This document shows positions 1 through 8,743 of a DNA stretch of 64,000 nucleotides, piece after piece (position 1 is the stretch's first letter; the number at the start of each line of letters is the position of its first letter). Position numbers and translations under genes: made by a program. The notes below the pieces were generated by a model. The model saw nothing but the letters and a program-made list of their open reading frames with translations, was not told the origin of the DNA and did no database searches. The stretch comes from Niallia taxi (GTDB taxonomy: Bacteria > Bacillota > Bacilli > Bacillales > Cytobacillaceae), in NCBI RefSeq assembly GCF_004005475.1, contig NZ_RZTZ01000002.1, positions 830,197 to 894,196 on the forward strand, read 5' to 3'.

Positions 1-18
1 CAATATTGAGCAATCTAC

Positions 19-44
19 TATAATGTTTATTGTTAACGTTAACA
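19..44 (+). promoter_or_regulatory. -10 box and palindromic operator before the GPH transporter gene
   Basis: A TATAAT (19-24) puts a start site near 31, and the perfect 14-bp palindrome TGTTAACGTTAACA occupies 31-44. The palindrome fits the CcpA cre consensus (TGWNANCGNTNWCA) and is equally compatible with a LacI-family uronate regulator. Its position on the predicted start site implies repression. A near-identical site lies at 1676-1689. The -35 would fall at or off the window edge. Confidence 0.6.
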
Positions 45-106
45 TTAATGTATCATCCATTAAGAAGAAAGCAAATCTTTAGTTCATTGTTAGGAGAGAA
101 GGAAAT

Positions 107-1606
107 ATGGCTAGAAAAATAGGTTTGAAACATCAACTTGCATATGGAAGCGGCAATTTATTAGGAAGTGGAGCTTTGGCAATCAGCGGCGCTTGGCTCA
201 TGTACTTTTTAACAACCTTTTGTGGATTGTCTGCTGTTCAAGCTGCTTCCATCTTTTCTATTGCAAGTATGGTGGATGCGATAAGTAATCCTATTATGGG
301 ATTTATTACAGATAATTTTCACAAAACAAAAGTAGGCAGAAAATTCGGTAGGAGAAGGTTTTTTATTTTGCTCGGTATTCCCCTCATGCTTGTCTATCCA
401 ATGATTTGGGTTGAAGGATTTGGTTACTGGTATTATCTATCAACCTATATTTTATTTGAACTGATCTATACTGGAATCATGGTTCCATATGAAACGATAG
501 CGACCGAAATGACAGATAGCTTCAGCATGCGGACAAAGCTGACCGGATACAAGGCTATTTTTGGTAAAATCGCAGGATTCTTGGCTGCATTTATTCCTGG
601 ACGATTTATTGCAGAATACGGACAAGATGTGGCCACACCATTTCTGTACACAGGAATGGTGTATGGAGTCATCATGATGCTCGCAATGATAGCACTATAT
701 TTCTTCTCATGGGAAAGACCGTTTGAAAGTATTAAGAATGAAGAAAGTGGGGGCAATCTTTTTGAATCTTTAAAAAAGCTTGTAGTTGATATGCTGTCTA
801 CTTTCAAAATAAGGACATTTCGTCATCATTTAGGAATGTACTTGTTTGGATTCGGTGCTGAGTGGTTGTTTGCTTCCATGTTCACCTATTTTATCATTTT
901 TGGTTTAGGTCACAGCTCAGAAGTCGTATCAAATCTCAACAGCATGAATTCCATTCTCCAACTGATTTCCACAGCCATCTTTATTGGCATATGCTTAAAG
1001 ATGGGATTTGCCAAGCCATACAGAATGGCATTAACCGTTGTTATCATGACAGTAATTGGCTACGCAGCCTTATACTTCACAGGATCATCCAATTTGATGA
1101 TACTAATAATCGTTATAACTGCTATATTTGGTTTTGGAACTGGCGGAGTTTATTATATTCCATGGACAGTTTATACTTTTCTCGCAGATGTTGATGAGCT
1201 CGTTACAGGGAGAAGACGAGAAGGGATATATGCCGGAACGATGACGTTTGCTGGAAAGCTTGTACGCGCAGTTATCGTTTTTCTGTTAGGGTGGATTTTA
1301 GAACAGTTCGGTTTTGTGTCAGGCAAAGCAGTCCAGCCTGAATCTGCTGTAAATGCAATAGTTTGGGTTTTAGCAGTCGGCGTAATAGGATTGGCGTTAA
1401 TTGCTATCTTTGTAACCTACAAGATGAAGCTCGACAGCAAAACACATGCAATGATAATTAAAGAAATTGAACGTATTAACAATGGTGGTTCAAAACTGGA
1501 AGTGGACAAGGAAACAAAGGAAATGGTTGAATATCTTACAGGATTTAAGTATGAAGAGTGTTTTGGCAATAATACGCTCGGATACCAAGTGAGAAAAACG
1601 GTTTAG
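107..1606 (+). CDS. GPH-family sugar:cation symporter (probable uronate oligosaccharide importer)
   Basis: A 499-residue, about 12-helix membrane protein of the glycoside-pentoside-hexuronide (MFS-related) family. The N-terminal GPH signature is clear: a helix with DAISNPIMGFITDN near residues 56-70, then a basic GRKFGRRR loop near 78-85. It should import a sugar with H+ or Na+. The substrate is inferred from the next genes, a GH105 hydrolase and glucuronate isomerase, as an unsaturated uronic-acid disaccharide or a hexuronate. The start ATG follows AGGAGAGAAGGAAAT. A palindromic operator lies upstream, and a second promoter separates it from the downstream gene, so it may be monocistronic. 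Family certain; substrate inferred. Confidence 0.85.
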   Translation: MARKIGLKHQLAYGSGNLLGSGALAISGAWLMYFLTTFCGLSAVQAASIFSIASMVDAISNPIMGFITDNFHKTKVGRKFGRRRFFILLGIPLMLVYPMIWVEGFGYWYYLSTYILFELIYTGIMVPYETIATEMTDSFSMRTKLTGYKAIFGKIAGFLAAFIPGRFIAEYGQDVATPFLYTGMVYGVIMMLAMIALYFFSWERPFESIKNEESGGNLFESLKKLVVDMLSTFKIRTFRHHLGMYLFGFGAEWLFASMFTYFIIFGLGHSSEVVSNLNSMNSILQLISTAIFIGICLKMGFAKPYRMALTVVIMTVIGYAALYFTGSSNLMILIIVITAIFGFGTGGVYYIPWTVYTFLADVDELVTGRRREGIYAGTMTFAGKLVRAVIVFLLGWILEQFGFVSGKAVQPESAVNAIVWVLAVGVIGLALIAIFVTYKMKLDSKTHAMIIKEIERINNGGSKLEVDKETKEMVEYLTGFKYEECFGNNTLGYQVRKTV

Positions 1607-1634
1607 CTAAATGGAAGGAATAATCAGTTTATTC

Positions 1635-1689
1635 TTGAAAAACCGGTTGTAAACCCTTACAATTATTCATATAAATGTTAACGTGAACA
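1635..1689 (+). promoter_or_regulatory. Promoter and operator before the GH105-uxaC pair
   Basis: TTGAAA (1635-1640), a 17-bp spacer and TACAAT (1658-1663) form a good sigma-A promoter. TGTTAACGTGAACA (1676-1689) sits just downstream of the predicted start and differs at one base from the palindrome at 31-44. The same repressor probably binds both sites. Confidence 0.55.
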
Positions 1690-1729
1690 TTTTTAGGGAG
1701 ATATAAATAATTTTTTCGAGGTGATAAAG

Positions 1730-2863
1730 TTGGAAAAAGTATTTGAAAAGAAGCAGACGTATAACAACTGGGGAGCAAAAGCTGCCAAAAGTGTGATGGA
1801 AAGAAAGCCGAACATCAATCCGAGAATGAGGTGGGAATATGAGGATGGTGTTGTGCTTGAAGGCATGTACTTATTATGGAAACAAACCGGTGACAGGGAG
1901 TATTTGGATTATATAAAAAGAAATCTAGATTTATTCGTTGACGGGGTTGGCAATATACCGAAGTACAGCTTACAGGAATTTAATATTGATCATGTAAATA
2001 ACGGCAAAATTTTGATTGACCTGTATAACGAAACAAAAGATGAAAGGTATAAAAAGGCTGCTGATTTGTTGAGAGAACAGCTTCGTCGACATCCACGCAC
2101 TATGGAAGGCTCATTTTGGCATAAACAAATTTATCCTTACCAAGTTTGGCTTGACGGTTTGTATATGGGGTCTGTGTTTTACGGAAAGTACATCCATACC
2201 TACGGCGAAGAGGAGAATTGGGAGGACGTAATCAATCAATTCCTGCTTTGTGAAAAGAATACGAGGGATGATAAAACGGGATTATTGCATCATGCCTATG
2301 ATGAAACAAGAGAGCAGCCATGGGCTGATAAGGAAACAGGACTATCACAGCATTTTTGGGGACGCTCTGTTGGCTGGTTTGCGATGGCACTTGTCGATGT
2401 ACTTGACTATTTGGACGGAAATGAACAGAAACAAAGATTAATAGTGATGCTAAAGGATGTACTGGATGCAGTTATGAAATTCCAGGATAAAGAGACGGCA
2501 CTATGGTATCAGATTCTTGACCAAGGAACCAGAAAAGGAAATTATCTGGAATCTTCCTGTAGCTGCATGTTTCTTTATGCCATTGCCAAAGGTGTGCGCA
2601 AAGGCTATTTAGAGGAAGTATGGTATGAAATTGCTGAGAAAATATATGAAGGCGTCCTTGATGAATTTATAACAGAGACAAAGGAAGGCTATATCAATGT
2701 TAATAAAATCTGCTATGTCGGCGGACTAGGGGGTGCAGAAAAGCGTGATGGCTCCTTCACTTATTATATAAGTGAGCCCATTGTAACAAATGACCATAAA
2801 GGCTTAGGACCATTTATTTTGGCAAGTGCAGAAATGGAATGGCTTAATAAAGGGAAAAGGTAG
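1730..2863 (+). CDS. GH105 unsaturated uronyl hydrolase (YteR/YesR type)
   Basis: About 377 residues, the usual length of glycoside hydrolase family 105 (alpha/alpha barrel). It should release the non-reducing 4,5-unsaturated uronic acid left by polysaccharide lyases (rhamnogalacturonan or similar), giving 5-keto-4-deoxyuronate for KduI. The family signature is the YQVWLDGLYMG stretch near residue 140, whose Asp corresponds to the hydration acid/base of YteR, and HFWGRSVGWFAMALVDVL further on. There is no signal peptide, so it acts on imported disaccharides. I place the start at TTG 1730 because GAGGTGAT (1718-1725) is spaced for it; a GTG at 1721 lies inside that ribosome site. uxaC follows by 9 bp. 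Confidence 0.87.
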   Translation: MEKVFEKKQTYNNWGAKAAKSVMERKPNINPRMRWEYEDGVVLEGMYLLWKQTGDREYLDYIKRNLDLFVDGVGNIPKYSLQEFNIDHVNNGKILIDLYNETKDERYKKAADLLREQLRRHPRTMEGSFWHKQIYPYQVWLDGLYMGSVFYGKYIHTYGEEENWEDVINQFLLCEKNTRDDKTGLLHHAYDETREQPWADKETGLSQHFWGRSVGWFAMALVDVLDYLDGNEQKQRLIVMLKDVLDAVMKFQDKETALWYQILDQGTRKGNYLESSCSCMFLYAIAKGVRKGYLEEVWYEIAEKIYEGVLDEFITETKEGYINVNKICYVGGLGGAEKRDGSFTYYISEPIVTNDHKGLGPFILASAEMEWLNKGKR

Positions 2864-2872
2864 GGAAAAAAT

Positions 2873-4285
2873 ATGAAGCGATTTATGGATGAAGAAACGT
2901 TTTTGCTAAACAATGAAACTGCTAAACTGCTTTATCATGATTATGCAAGCAATCTTCCAATTATCGATTACCACTGCCATTTGGACCCGCAAGCAATCGC
3001 AGAAAATAGAGGCTTTGAGAGTATAACAGAAATATGGCTAGCTGGTGACCATTATAAATGGCGTGCCATGCGTACATTCGGAATAAAGGAAGCGTATATA
3101 ACAGGAAATAGGACAGATGAGGAAAAGTTCCAAGCATGGGCGAAGACCTTGCCATATACCATTGGTAATCCGCTTCTACATTGGTCTGCGATGGAATTGA
3201 AAAAATACTTTGGTGTGGAAGAACAGCTCTCAAGCGACAGTTGGCGGGATATTTATGATATTTGTAACAGACAAATCAACAGCGAAGGCTTCCATGTCAA
3301 AAAGCTCCTAACAGATTCGAATGTGGAGTGGATTTGTACAACAGATGACCCAACGGATGCGTTGCAACATCATAAAGCTATTGCTGGCAGTGCTTTTTCT
3401 ACATCTGTTACCCCAACATTTAGGCCGGATCGGTTGTTAAGAATTGACAGAGAAGACTATAACGAATATATAGAGCATTTAGGGGAATCTGTGGGCTTTT
3501 CGATAGACAATTTTCCACTGCTTGTCGATGCAATTATGATGCGGATGGATTATTTTCATGCAAACGGCTGCTTTATTTCTGATCATGCCTTTACAAGCAT
3601 TCCCTTTGCAAGAGCAACAGACAAAGAGCTTTCTGCCATATTTACAAAAAAACTTGCAAATCTTTTGCTGTCAGACCATGAAGTGGAGCAATATACGACA
3701 GAGCTGCTGCTTTTACTTGGACGGAAATATGCAGAACTAGGCTGGACTATGCAGCTCCATATAGGTGCAGCAAGAGATCCTAACACAAGAATGCTGCAAA
3801 AGCTTGGATCTGATTCTGGCTTTGACTTTATTGGTGACTGGAACTTTGGGGAGAAGCTTGCCTTGTTTATGAATGAGCTGGAATATGAGGATAAGCTTCC
3901 GAAAACAATTCTTTATAATTTAAATGCAGTTCATAATGACATGCTGGCAACATTGGCAGGTTCGTTTCAGAAGGAAGGGATTAAAGGAAAAGTTCAGTTT
4001 GGTACCGCCTGGTGGTTTAATGATCAGAAGGACGGCATGGAGAAACAGCTTAACTCCCTTTCTAATTTTGGGCTGCTTAGCACATTCGTCGGTATGCTGA
4101 CAGATTCCCGCTCCTTCCTGTCCTATCCAAGACATGATTATTTCAGACGGATTTTGTGTAATCTTATCGGCACATGGGTGGAATCAGGGGAAGCACCTAA
4201 TGATAAAAAGCTTCTCGGAAAAATAGTGCAAGACATTTCTTATAACAATGCATTTGAATACTTTAGGCTTGGCGAGAGAAAATAG
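2873..4285 (+). CDS. uxaC: Glucuronate isomerase
   Basis: 470 residues, normal for UxaC, an amidohydrolase-superfamily isomerase converting D-glucuronate to fructuronate and D-galacturonate to tagaturonate in the cytosol. The metal-site IIDYHCHLDP motif (His34, His36) and the QLHIGAARDPNTRM segment near residue 300 are visible. It is translated 9 bp after the GH105 gene from AGGGAAAAAATATG, so the two are an operon. The next enzymes of the classical route (UxuA/UxuB, UxaA/UxaB) are absent from the window and must lie elsewhere, although the shared 2-keto-3-deoxygluconate steps are encoded at 6175-9529. Confidence 0.93.
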   Translation: MKRFMDEETFLLNNETAKLLYHDYASNLPIIDYHCHLDPQAIAENRGFESITEIWLAGDHYKWRAMRTFGIKEAYITGNRTDEEKFQAWAKTLPYTIGNPLLHWSAMELKKYFGVEEQLSSDSWRDIYDICNRQINSEGFHVKKLLTDSNVEWICTTDDPTDALQHHKAIAGSAFSTSVTPTFRPDRLLRIDREDYNEYIEHLGESVGFSIDNFPLLVDAIMMRMDYFHANGCFISDHAFTSIPFARATDKELSAIFTKKLANLLLSDHEVEQYTTELLLLLGRKYAELGWTMQLHIGAARDPNTRMLQKLGSDSGFDFIGDWNFGEKLALFMNELEYEDKLPKTILYNLNAVHNDMLATLAGSFQKEGIKGKVQFGTAWWFNDQKDGMEKQLNSLSNFGLLSTFVGMLTDSRSFLSYPRHDYFRRILCNLIGTWVESGEAPNDKKLLGKIVQDISYNNAFEYFRLGERK

Positions 4286-4296
4286 CGGCAATAGGA

Positions 4297-4340
4297 AACG
4301 AAAGCTCTTGCTAATAGCAGCAAGAGCTTTCGTTTTTTTG
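4297..4340 (+). terminator. Strong rho-independent terminator after uxaC
   Basis: A 16-bp perfect stem (4297-4312 with 4319-4334), a 6-nt loop and a run of seven T. It lies between convergent genes uxaC and the IclR regulator. Confidence 0.9.
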
Positions 4341-4366
4341 TATTGCTTCCTTATAAGGAAGCAATA
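4341..4366. promoter_or_regulatory. Perfect 26-bp palindrome overlapping the 3' end of the IclR gene
   Basis: The 26 bases 4341-4366 are self-complementary, centred on CTTATAAG, and contain the regulator's stop codon. The core TTCCTTATAAGGAA recurs imperfectly as TTTCCTTATAAGAAA at 6131-6145 before kdgA. It could be a regulator-binding site or a hairpin: on the plus strand a run of seven T follows within a few bases. Confidence 0.4.
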
Positions 4367-5115
4367 ATATCTTTTTTTATCTTTGCTTGGCAGCTTTGAA
4401 CAGCTTTAATTACCTTTTGCTCAAACTCCTCTGATACTCTGTATTTTGGGGTACTGACACTGATGGCACCATAGTTTTTTTCATTGATTGATATGGAGGC
4501 GCCGATACAAAATACCTCCTCTTCATGTTCACAATTATCACTGGCATAACCAAGGCTTCTGATGCTTGCAATTTCCTTGCGAAAGCCGGCTTTTGTTGTA
4601 ATGGTGTTTTCTGTCATTTTAACCAAGTTATTGTTTTCAAGATATTCTTCCACCTCGTCATCACCGCGTTCAGCAAGGACCGCTTTTCCCATTGCAGAAC
4701 AATAAATGGGAATGCTTTTGCCGACTTTTGAATAAAGGCAAATCGGGTTTTTGCTTTCAATTTTGGCAATATACACGATATTTGTTTTATCCTGGATACC
4801 AAGGTGAACAGTTTCGCCTGTTTCTGCTTGTAATGCTTCAAGATGAGGCTGGGCAATCTCTTTTATATCAAGATGCTGTATGGCTCTATTGGCATATTTA
4901 ATAATTGTCGGACCAAGAGAGAATTTTTTTAATTCTGTATCTTTTTGAACGTATCCAATGTAATTTAGTGTTTCCAGTATCTTTAACGCAGTAGAATTCG
5001 TTAATTCGGTTTCTTTTGCGATTGTGTACAATGCTTGCGGCTCCTGACAGTCTGCCAAGTAGGCTAATATTCTGTCTGCTTTCAGCAAAACAGTCCCATA
5101 TAGTTGTTTTTCCAT
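4351..5115 (-). CDS. IclR-family transcriptional regulator (KdgR-like by context)
   Basis: 254 residues with an N-terminal winged helix (about 10-65; recognition-helix region TNSTALKILETLNYIGYV) and a C-terminal IclR effector domain (about 80-250, with HLGIQDKTNIVYIAKIES and a C-terminal GAISVSTP segment). Family members at uronate loci respond to 2-keto-3-deoxygluconate. That role is inferred here from its position between two halves of the KDG pathway. The ATG has AAGGAAGACA before it. The downstream-facing gene is uxaC (convergent). The isomerase 5171-6013, same strand and 55 bp upstream, probably shares its transcript. Confidence 0.85.
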   Translation of the reverse strand: MEKQLYGTVLLKADRILAYLADCQEPQALYTIAKETELTNSTALKILETLNYIGYVQKDTELKKFSLGPTIIKYANRAIQHLDIKEIAQPHLEALQAETGETVHLGIQDKTNIVYIAKIESKNPICLYSKVGKSIPIYCSAMGKAVLAERGDDEVEEYLENNNLVKMTENTITTKAGFRKEIASIRSLGYASDNCEHEEEVFCIGASISINEKNYGAISVSTPKYRVSEEFEQKVIKAVQSCQAKIKKDIIASL

Positions 5116-5170
5116 TGTCTTCCTTCCTTTTTCATGCGGAAAGGGAAAAATTCACTCCCTTCCATCAGCT

Positions 5171-6013
5171 TTAGTTGATACTATTGTACACGTTTCTTAT
5201 GAAATCCGCACTTTCCTTGATATGAGGTTCTGTGGTCGATTCCATCAAATAATACATAAAAGGCTTCCTTTTCTTGAAGCATGTAAACAGCTTTTTATAG
5301 TCAAGCTGTCCTTTTCCTACAGGAACCGTCATTATTTTGTTGTCTTCTATCATAAAATCTTTTAAGTGGACAATGGCAATTCTGTCGCCAAACAGCTCGG
5401 CAGATTCTAAAAAGAGTTTTTCCTGGTCATGATAGTTATCAAGTGTGATGAAGTTAACAGGATCATAGATAACTTGCATGTTATTAGAGTCGACAATATC
5501 CAGTAATCTCTTCATTTGAAATGGAGTGTGGATAGGGTGGTTAATGCCACCTTCAATTCCGACGATAACCCCAAACTTTTCAGCTTCAGCAACAAGCTCT
5601 TTTACACTAACTACAACGCTTTGAAACGCTTCTTCGGTAAAGTTTTCCTCCGTGTATTCCATCACTTCCAGGATATTGCCAGTTTCAGTTCCGACAATAC
5701 TGCAATTGAAATCTCGTGCATATCTTACATGCTCTTTAAATCTTGTTAATTCTTGCTGCCGAATTTCAGGATTAGGATGAATCATATTAATATAGCAGCC
5801 TAGCACCGCAATTTGTATGCCAGCTTGGTTGAAGGCTCTGCTAATGTGGGAAGCGAGTCCTGTGGAAAGGCTGCCGTTTCGTATGTTCAATGAAGGGAAT
5901 GATTTTGCGAGAGCTAATTGGACAGCAGAAAATCCTTTATTGGCAGCTTCATTTGCCAATTCTCCTAGTGAATGGCTAGTTAAATCATGCGCTCTAATAC
6001 CTAAATTAATCAT
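5171..6013 (-). CDS. Sugar phosphate isomerase/epimerase (xylose isomerase-like TIM barrel)
   Basis: 280 residues of the AP-endonuclease-2/xylose-isomerase-like TIM-barrel superfamily. Metal-ligand-type segments are visible: IVGIEGGINHPIHT (Glu and His), QVIYDPVNFIT, IAIVHLKDF and a late MYYLMESTTEPH (Glu). Such proteins epimerise or isomerise keto-sugars, but the exact substrate cannot be read from sequence. Its place inside the uronate locus, divergent from kdgA, suggests an accessory step such as tagaturonate/fructuronate interconversion, which is inference only. A good ribosome site (GGGAGGAAAAGGAAA) precedes the ATG. Confidence 0.75.
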   Translation of the reverse strand: MINLGIRAHDLTSHSLGELANEAANKGFSAVQLALAKSFPSLNIRNGSLSTGLASHISRAFNQAGIQIAVLGCYINMIHPNPEIRQQELTRFKEHVRYARDFNCSIVGTETGNILEVMEYTEENFTEEAFQSVVVSVKELVAEAEKFGVIVGIEGGINHPIHTPFQMKRLLDIVDSNNMQVIYDPVNFITLDNYHDQEKLFLESAELFGDRIAIVHLKDFMIEDNKIMTVPVGKGQLDYKKLFTCFKKRKPFMYYLMESTTEPHIKESADFIRNVYNSIN

Positions 6014-6072
6014 TTTCCTTTTCCTCCCTTAAATGGCGAAATTAATTTTACTTAGCAAAAATTTGTTTTTTC

Positions 6073-6145
6073 TTGTATTCGTTTTCAATAGAAGCTATAA
6101 TGAACTTGTGTTTCCAAATAATAAATGAAGTTTCCTTATAAGAAA
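6073..6145 (+). promoter_or_regulatory. kdgA promoter and candidate downstream operator
   Basis: TTGTAT (6073-6078), a 17-bp spacer and TATAAT (6096-6101) predict a start near 6108. The near-palindrome TTTCCTTATAAGAAA (6131-6145) lies about 25 bp downstream and repeats the core of the 26-bp palindrome at 4341-4366. It is placed where a bound IclR-type repressor would block elongation. Confidence 0.5.
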
Positions 6146-6174
6146 TTATATAACGTTATTTTCGGAGGTGCAAG

Positions 6175-6828
6175 ATGAATAAAGCAAATACTTTGAAAAA
6201 AGTGACAGATTGTGGGGTTGTTGCGGTAATCCGGGCAAACACACCTGAAGAAGCCGTTAAAACATCTCAAGCATGTGTGGAGGGGGGAATCACTGGAATT
6301 GAAGTAACCTTCACAGTGCAAAATGCAGAAAAGGCTATTAAAGAGCTGGTAGAAAGCTACCAAAACTCAAACGATGTTGTAATCGGAGCAGGAACAGTAT
6401 TGGATGCCCATACAGCAAGGCTTGCTATTATGGCAGGTGCTCAGTTTATTGTCAGTCCATGTTTTGACAAGGAAACTGCTAAACTATGTAACTTGTATCA
6501 AATTCCGTATATGCCTGGATGTATGACGGTGACAGAAATGAAGCAGGCGCTTGAATATGGTGCCGATATAATCAAGCTCTTTCCTGGAAGCGCCTTTGGA
6601 CCTGATTATGTCAAGGCTGTGAAAGCACCACTTCCACATGTGAACATTATGCCAACTGGTGGTGTAAGCCTGGAAAATATTCATGAATGGATTGGGAACG
6701 GCTGTGCAGCTGTTGGTGTTGGCGGCAACTTGGTAGCACCAGCTAGTGTGGGCAATTTTGAGCAAGTTACCGCCAATGCGAGGCAGTATGTAGAAAAAGT
6801 AAAGGAAGCTAGAGGCAAATCTTCATGA
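6175..6828 (+). CDS. kdgA: 2-keto-3-deoxy-6-phosphogluconate (KDPG/KHG) aldolase
   Basis: 217 residues, class I aldolase splitting KDPG into pyruvate and glyceraldehyde-3-phosphate. The Schiff-base lysine is Lys134 in DIIKLFPGSAFGP; the catalytic glutamate is Glu43 in GIEVTF; the FIVSPCF, MPGCMTVTE and NIMPTGGV phosphate/substrate loops are intact. It begins the kdgA-kdgK-kduI-kduD operon, with the GGAGGTGCAAG ribosome site 6 bp before ATG. The stop overlaps the kdgK start by 4 bp, implying coupled translation, which keeps KDPG production and cleavage matched. Confidence 0.93.
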   Translation: MNKANTLKKVTDCGVVAVIRANTPEEAVKTSQACVEGGITGIEVTFTVQNAEKAIKELVESYQNSNDVVIGAGTVLDAHTARLAIMAGAQFIVSPCFDKETAKLCNLYQIPYMPGCMTVTEMKQALEYGADIIKLFPGSAFGPDYVKAVKAPLPHVNIMPTGGVSLENIHEWIGNGCAAVGVGGNLVAPASVGNFEQVTANARQYVEKVKEARGKSS

Positions 6829-7838
6829 AAAAGGTTGTCACATTTGGAGAGATTATGCTGAGACTTTCAACTAATCAAGGCGAGCGTCTCAGTTCAGCAA
6901 ACACTCTTCACATGCATTATGGAGGCGGAGAGGCAAATGTCGCCATTGCCCTTGCCGGATACGGATACAATACATATTTTGTCAGCAAAGTACCGGATAA
7001 TCCGCTAGGTAAAGGAGTATGTCGGCATCTTCATGGAAACGGTGTATCAACAGACTTTCTGCTCTCAGGCGGTCAACGTTTAGGAACCTATTATTTAGAA
7101 ACTGGCAGTGGTGAGCGCAGTCCGCATGTGACATATGACCGAAAATACTCCAGTTTTTCTGAGATCACAGGTGATGAGTTGAATTTTGAAGCAATCTTGA
7201 AGGATGCTGACATTTTTCATATTTCCGGTATTACACTAGCATTATCAGAAAGTTTAAGAGAATTGGTTTTGCAGGCTGTTCAAACGGCAAAAAGGCTTGG
7301 GGTCCAAGTAAGCTTTGATTTTAACTACAGAGCAACATTATGGAGCCAGGAAGAGGCTGCAGCAGCAATTAAGCCAATATTGCCACATGTGGATATTTGT
7401 TCATGCGGGGAACTGGATGCTATTTATCTCCTTAGTATCCCTAAGGCAAGAAGTGAATGGGATAATCAGGAAAGGCTTGTCTATTATTACGAGAAAATTA
7501 ATGAGATGTATCCAAACATTGCCGTAATGGCTTCTACCTTCCGCACAGTGCATTCAGCCTCCCACAATGAGCTGCAAGGAAACTTGTATTTGGATGGCAA
7601 GCTTTATCAATCGAAAGTGCATGATATTAAGCCAATTGTCGATAGGGTTGGTGGAGGGGATGCATTTGCGTCAGGAATTTTATGCGGTCTTTTAGAAGAC
7701 CAAGCACCAGCCGAACTCGTTGCTTTCGCAACAGCAGCTTCTGCATTAAAGCACACGATTTACGGAGATTGCAGTCAATTCACGAAAAAAGAAATTACTA
7801 GATTTATAGAAGCAGGATCAGGGCGGATTTCCCGCTGA
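6825..7838 (+). CDS. kdgK: 2-keto-3-deoxygluconate kinase (PfkB family)
   Basis: 337 residues of the ribokinase/PfkB superfamily. It phosphorylates 2-keto-3-deoxygluconate to KDPG. The N-terminal HYGGGEANVAIALAG motif and the C-terminal DRVGGGDAFASGIL motif (catalytic Asp279) are intact. The kdgA overlap (ATGA) fixes the start. The linkage to kdgA, kduI and kduD makes KDG the likely substrate rather than fructose or ribose; PfkB sequence alone would not settle this. Confidence 0.9.
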   Translation: MKKVVTFGEIMLRLSTNQGERLSSANTLHMHYGGGEANVAIALAGYGYNTYFVSKVPDNPLGKGVCRHLHGNGVSTDFLLSGGQRLGTYYLETGSGERSPHVTYDRKYSSFSEITGDELNFEAILKDADIFHISGITLALSESLRELVLQAVQTAKRLGVQVSFDFNYRATLWSQEEAAAAIKPILPHVDICSCGELDAIYLLSIPKARSEWDNQERLVYYYEKINEMYPNIAVMASTFRTVHSASHNELQGNLYLDGKLYQSKVHDIKPIVDRVGGGDAFASGILCGLLEDQAPAELVAFATAASALKHTIYGDCSQFTKKEITRFIEAGSGRISR

Positions 7839-7870
7839 CCAATAATATGAAAATAAAGGAGCGATTTAAA

Positions 7871-8710
7871 ATGACAGAATTAGCTACTCGTTATGCCATC
7901 CATCCTGAGGACATGAAAAAATATACGACAGATGAACTGAGAAATCATTTCCTTGTTGAGACAATTTTTGAACCAGGCTATGTGCACCTTACTTATACGC
8001 ATAATGATCGAATGATTTTTGGTGGAGTAACACCAGCACAAAACGAACTGACCATTACCTTAAATAAGGAATTAGGTGTTGAATATTTCTTGGAACGCAG
8101 AGAACTGGGAATTATCAATATTGGCGGAGATGGTTCTGTTATTTTAGATGGAGAAGTATATGACATGCAAAAAAGAGATGGTTTGTATGTTGGGAAAGGA
8201 ACAAAGGAAGTAATATTCCGTTCAGAAAATCCAGAAAATCCGGCGAAGTTTTATATCAACTCAACTCCTGCTCATCATAAATATCCAACAGTGAAAATTG
8301 ACATAAATAAAATTGAGCCACTTCAAGCTGGAGAGCCTGGAACGCTTAACGAACGAAGAATTTATCAATATGTTCATCCGAATGTGTGTGAAAGCTGTCA
8401 GCTGCAAATGGGCTTGACGATGCTGTCACCGGGAAGCGTGTGGAATACGATGCCATGCCATACACATGAAAGACGCATGGAAGTATATTTGTACTTTGAT
8501 ATGGAACCAGAAACTCGCGTATTCCACTTTATGGGCCAGCCGGCTGAAACAAGACATTTAGTTATGAGTAATGAGCAAGCAGCCATTTCACCAAGCTGGT
8601 CGATCCATACAGGGACTGCTACAAATAATTATACTTTCATTTGGGGGATGTGCGGGGAAAATATTACGTATACAGATATGGATCATGTGAAAATGGAAGA
8701 CTTGCGCTAA
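7871..8710 (+). CDS. kduI: 5-keto-4-deoxyuronate isomerase (4-deoxy-L-threo-5-hexosulose-uronate ketol-isomerase)
   Basis: 279 residues, a cupin zinc enzyme turning 5-keto-4-deoxyuronate into 3-deoxy-D-glycero-2,5-hexodiulosonate, the step after unsaturated uronyl hydrolase. The zinc ligands lie in MPCHTHERRMEVYLYF (two His and a Glu) and in SWSIHTG (His). I start at ATG 7871, where AAGGAGCG is 8 bp upstream and the protein begins like other KduI. An in-frame ATG at 7847 would add eight residues without a ribosome site. Strong evidence that this locus handles lyase-generated unsaturated uronates. Confidence 0.94.
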   Translation: MTELATRYAIHPEDMKKYTTDELRNHFLVETIFEPGYVHLTYTHNDRMIFGGVTPAQNELTITLNKELGVEYFLERRELGIINIGGDGSVILDGEVYDMQKRDGLYVGKGTKEVIFRSENPENPAKFYINSTPAHHKYPTVKIDINKIEPLQAGEPGTLNERRIYQYVHPNVCESCQLQMGLTMLSPGSVWNTMPCHTHERRMEVYLYFDMEPETRVFHFMGQPAETRHLVMSNEQAAISPSWSIHTGTATNNYTFIWGMCGENITYTDMDHVKMEDLR

Positions 8711-8743
8711 TAATATGAATCTAGTAAAAAAAGGAGGAATATA

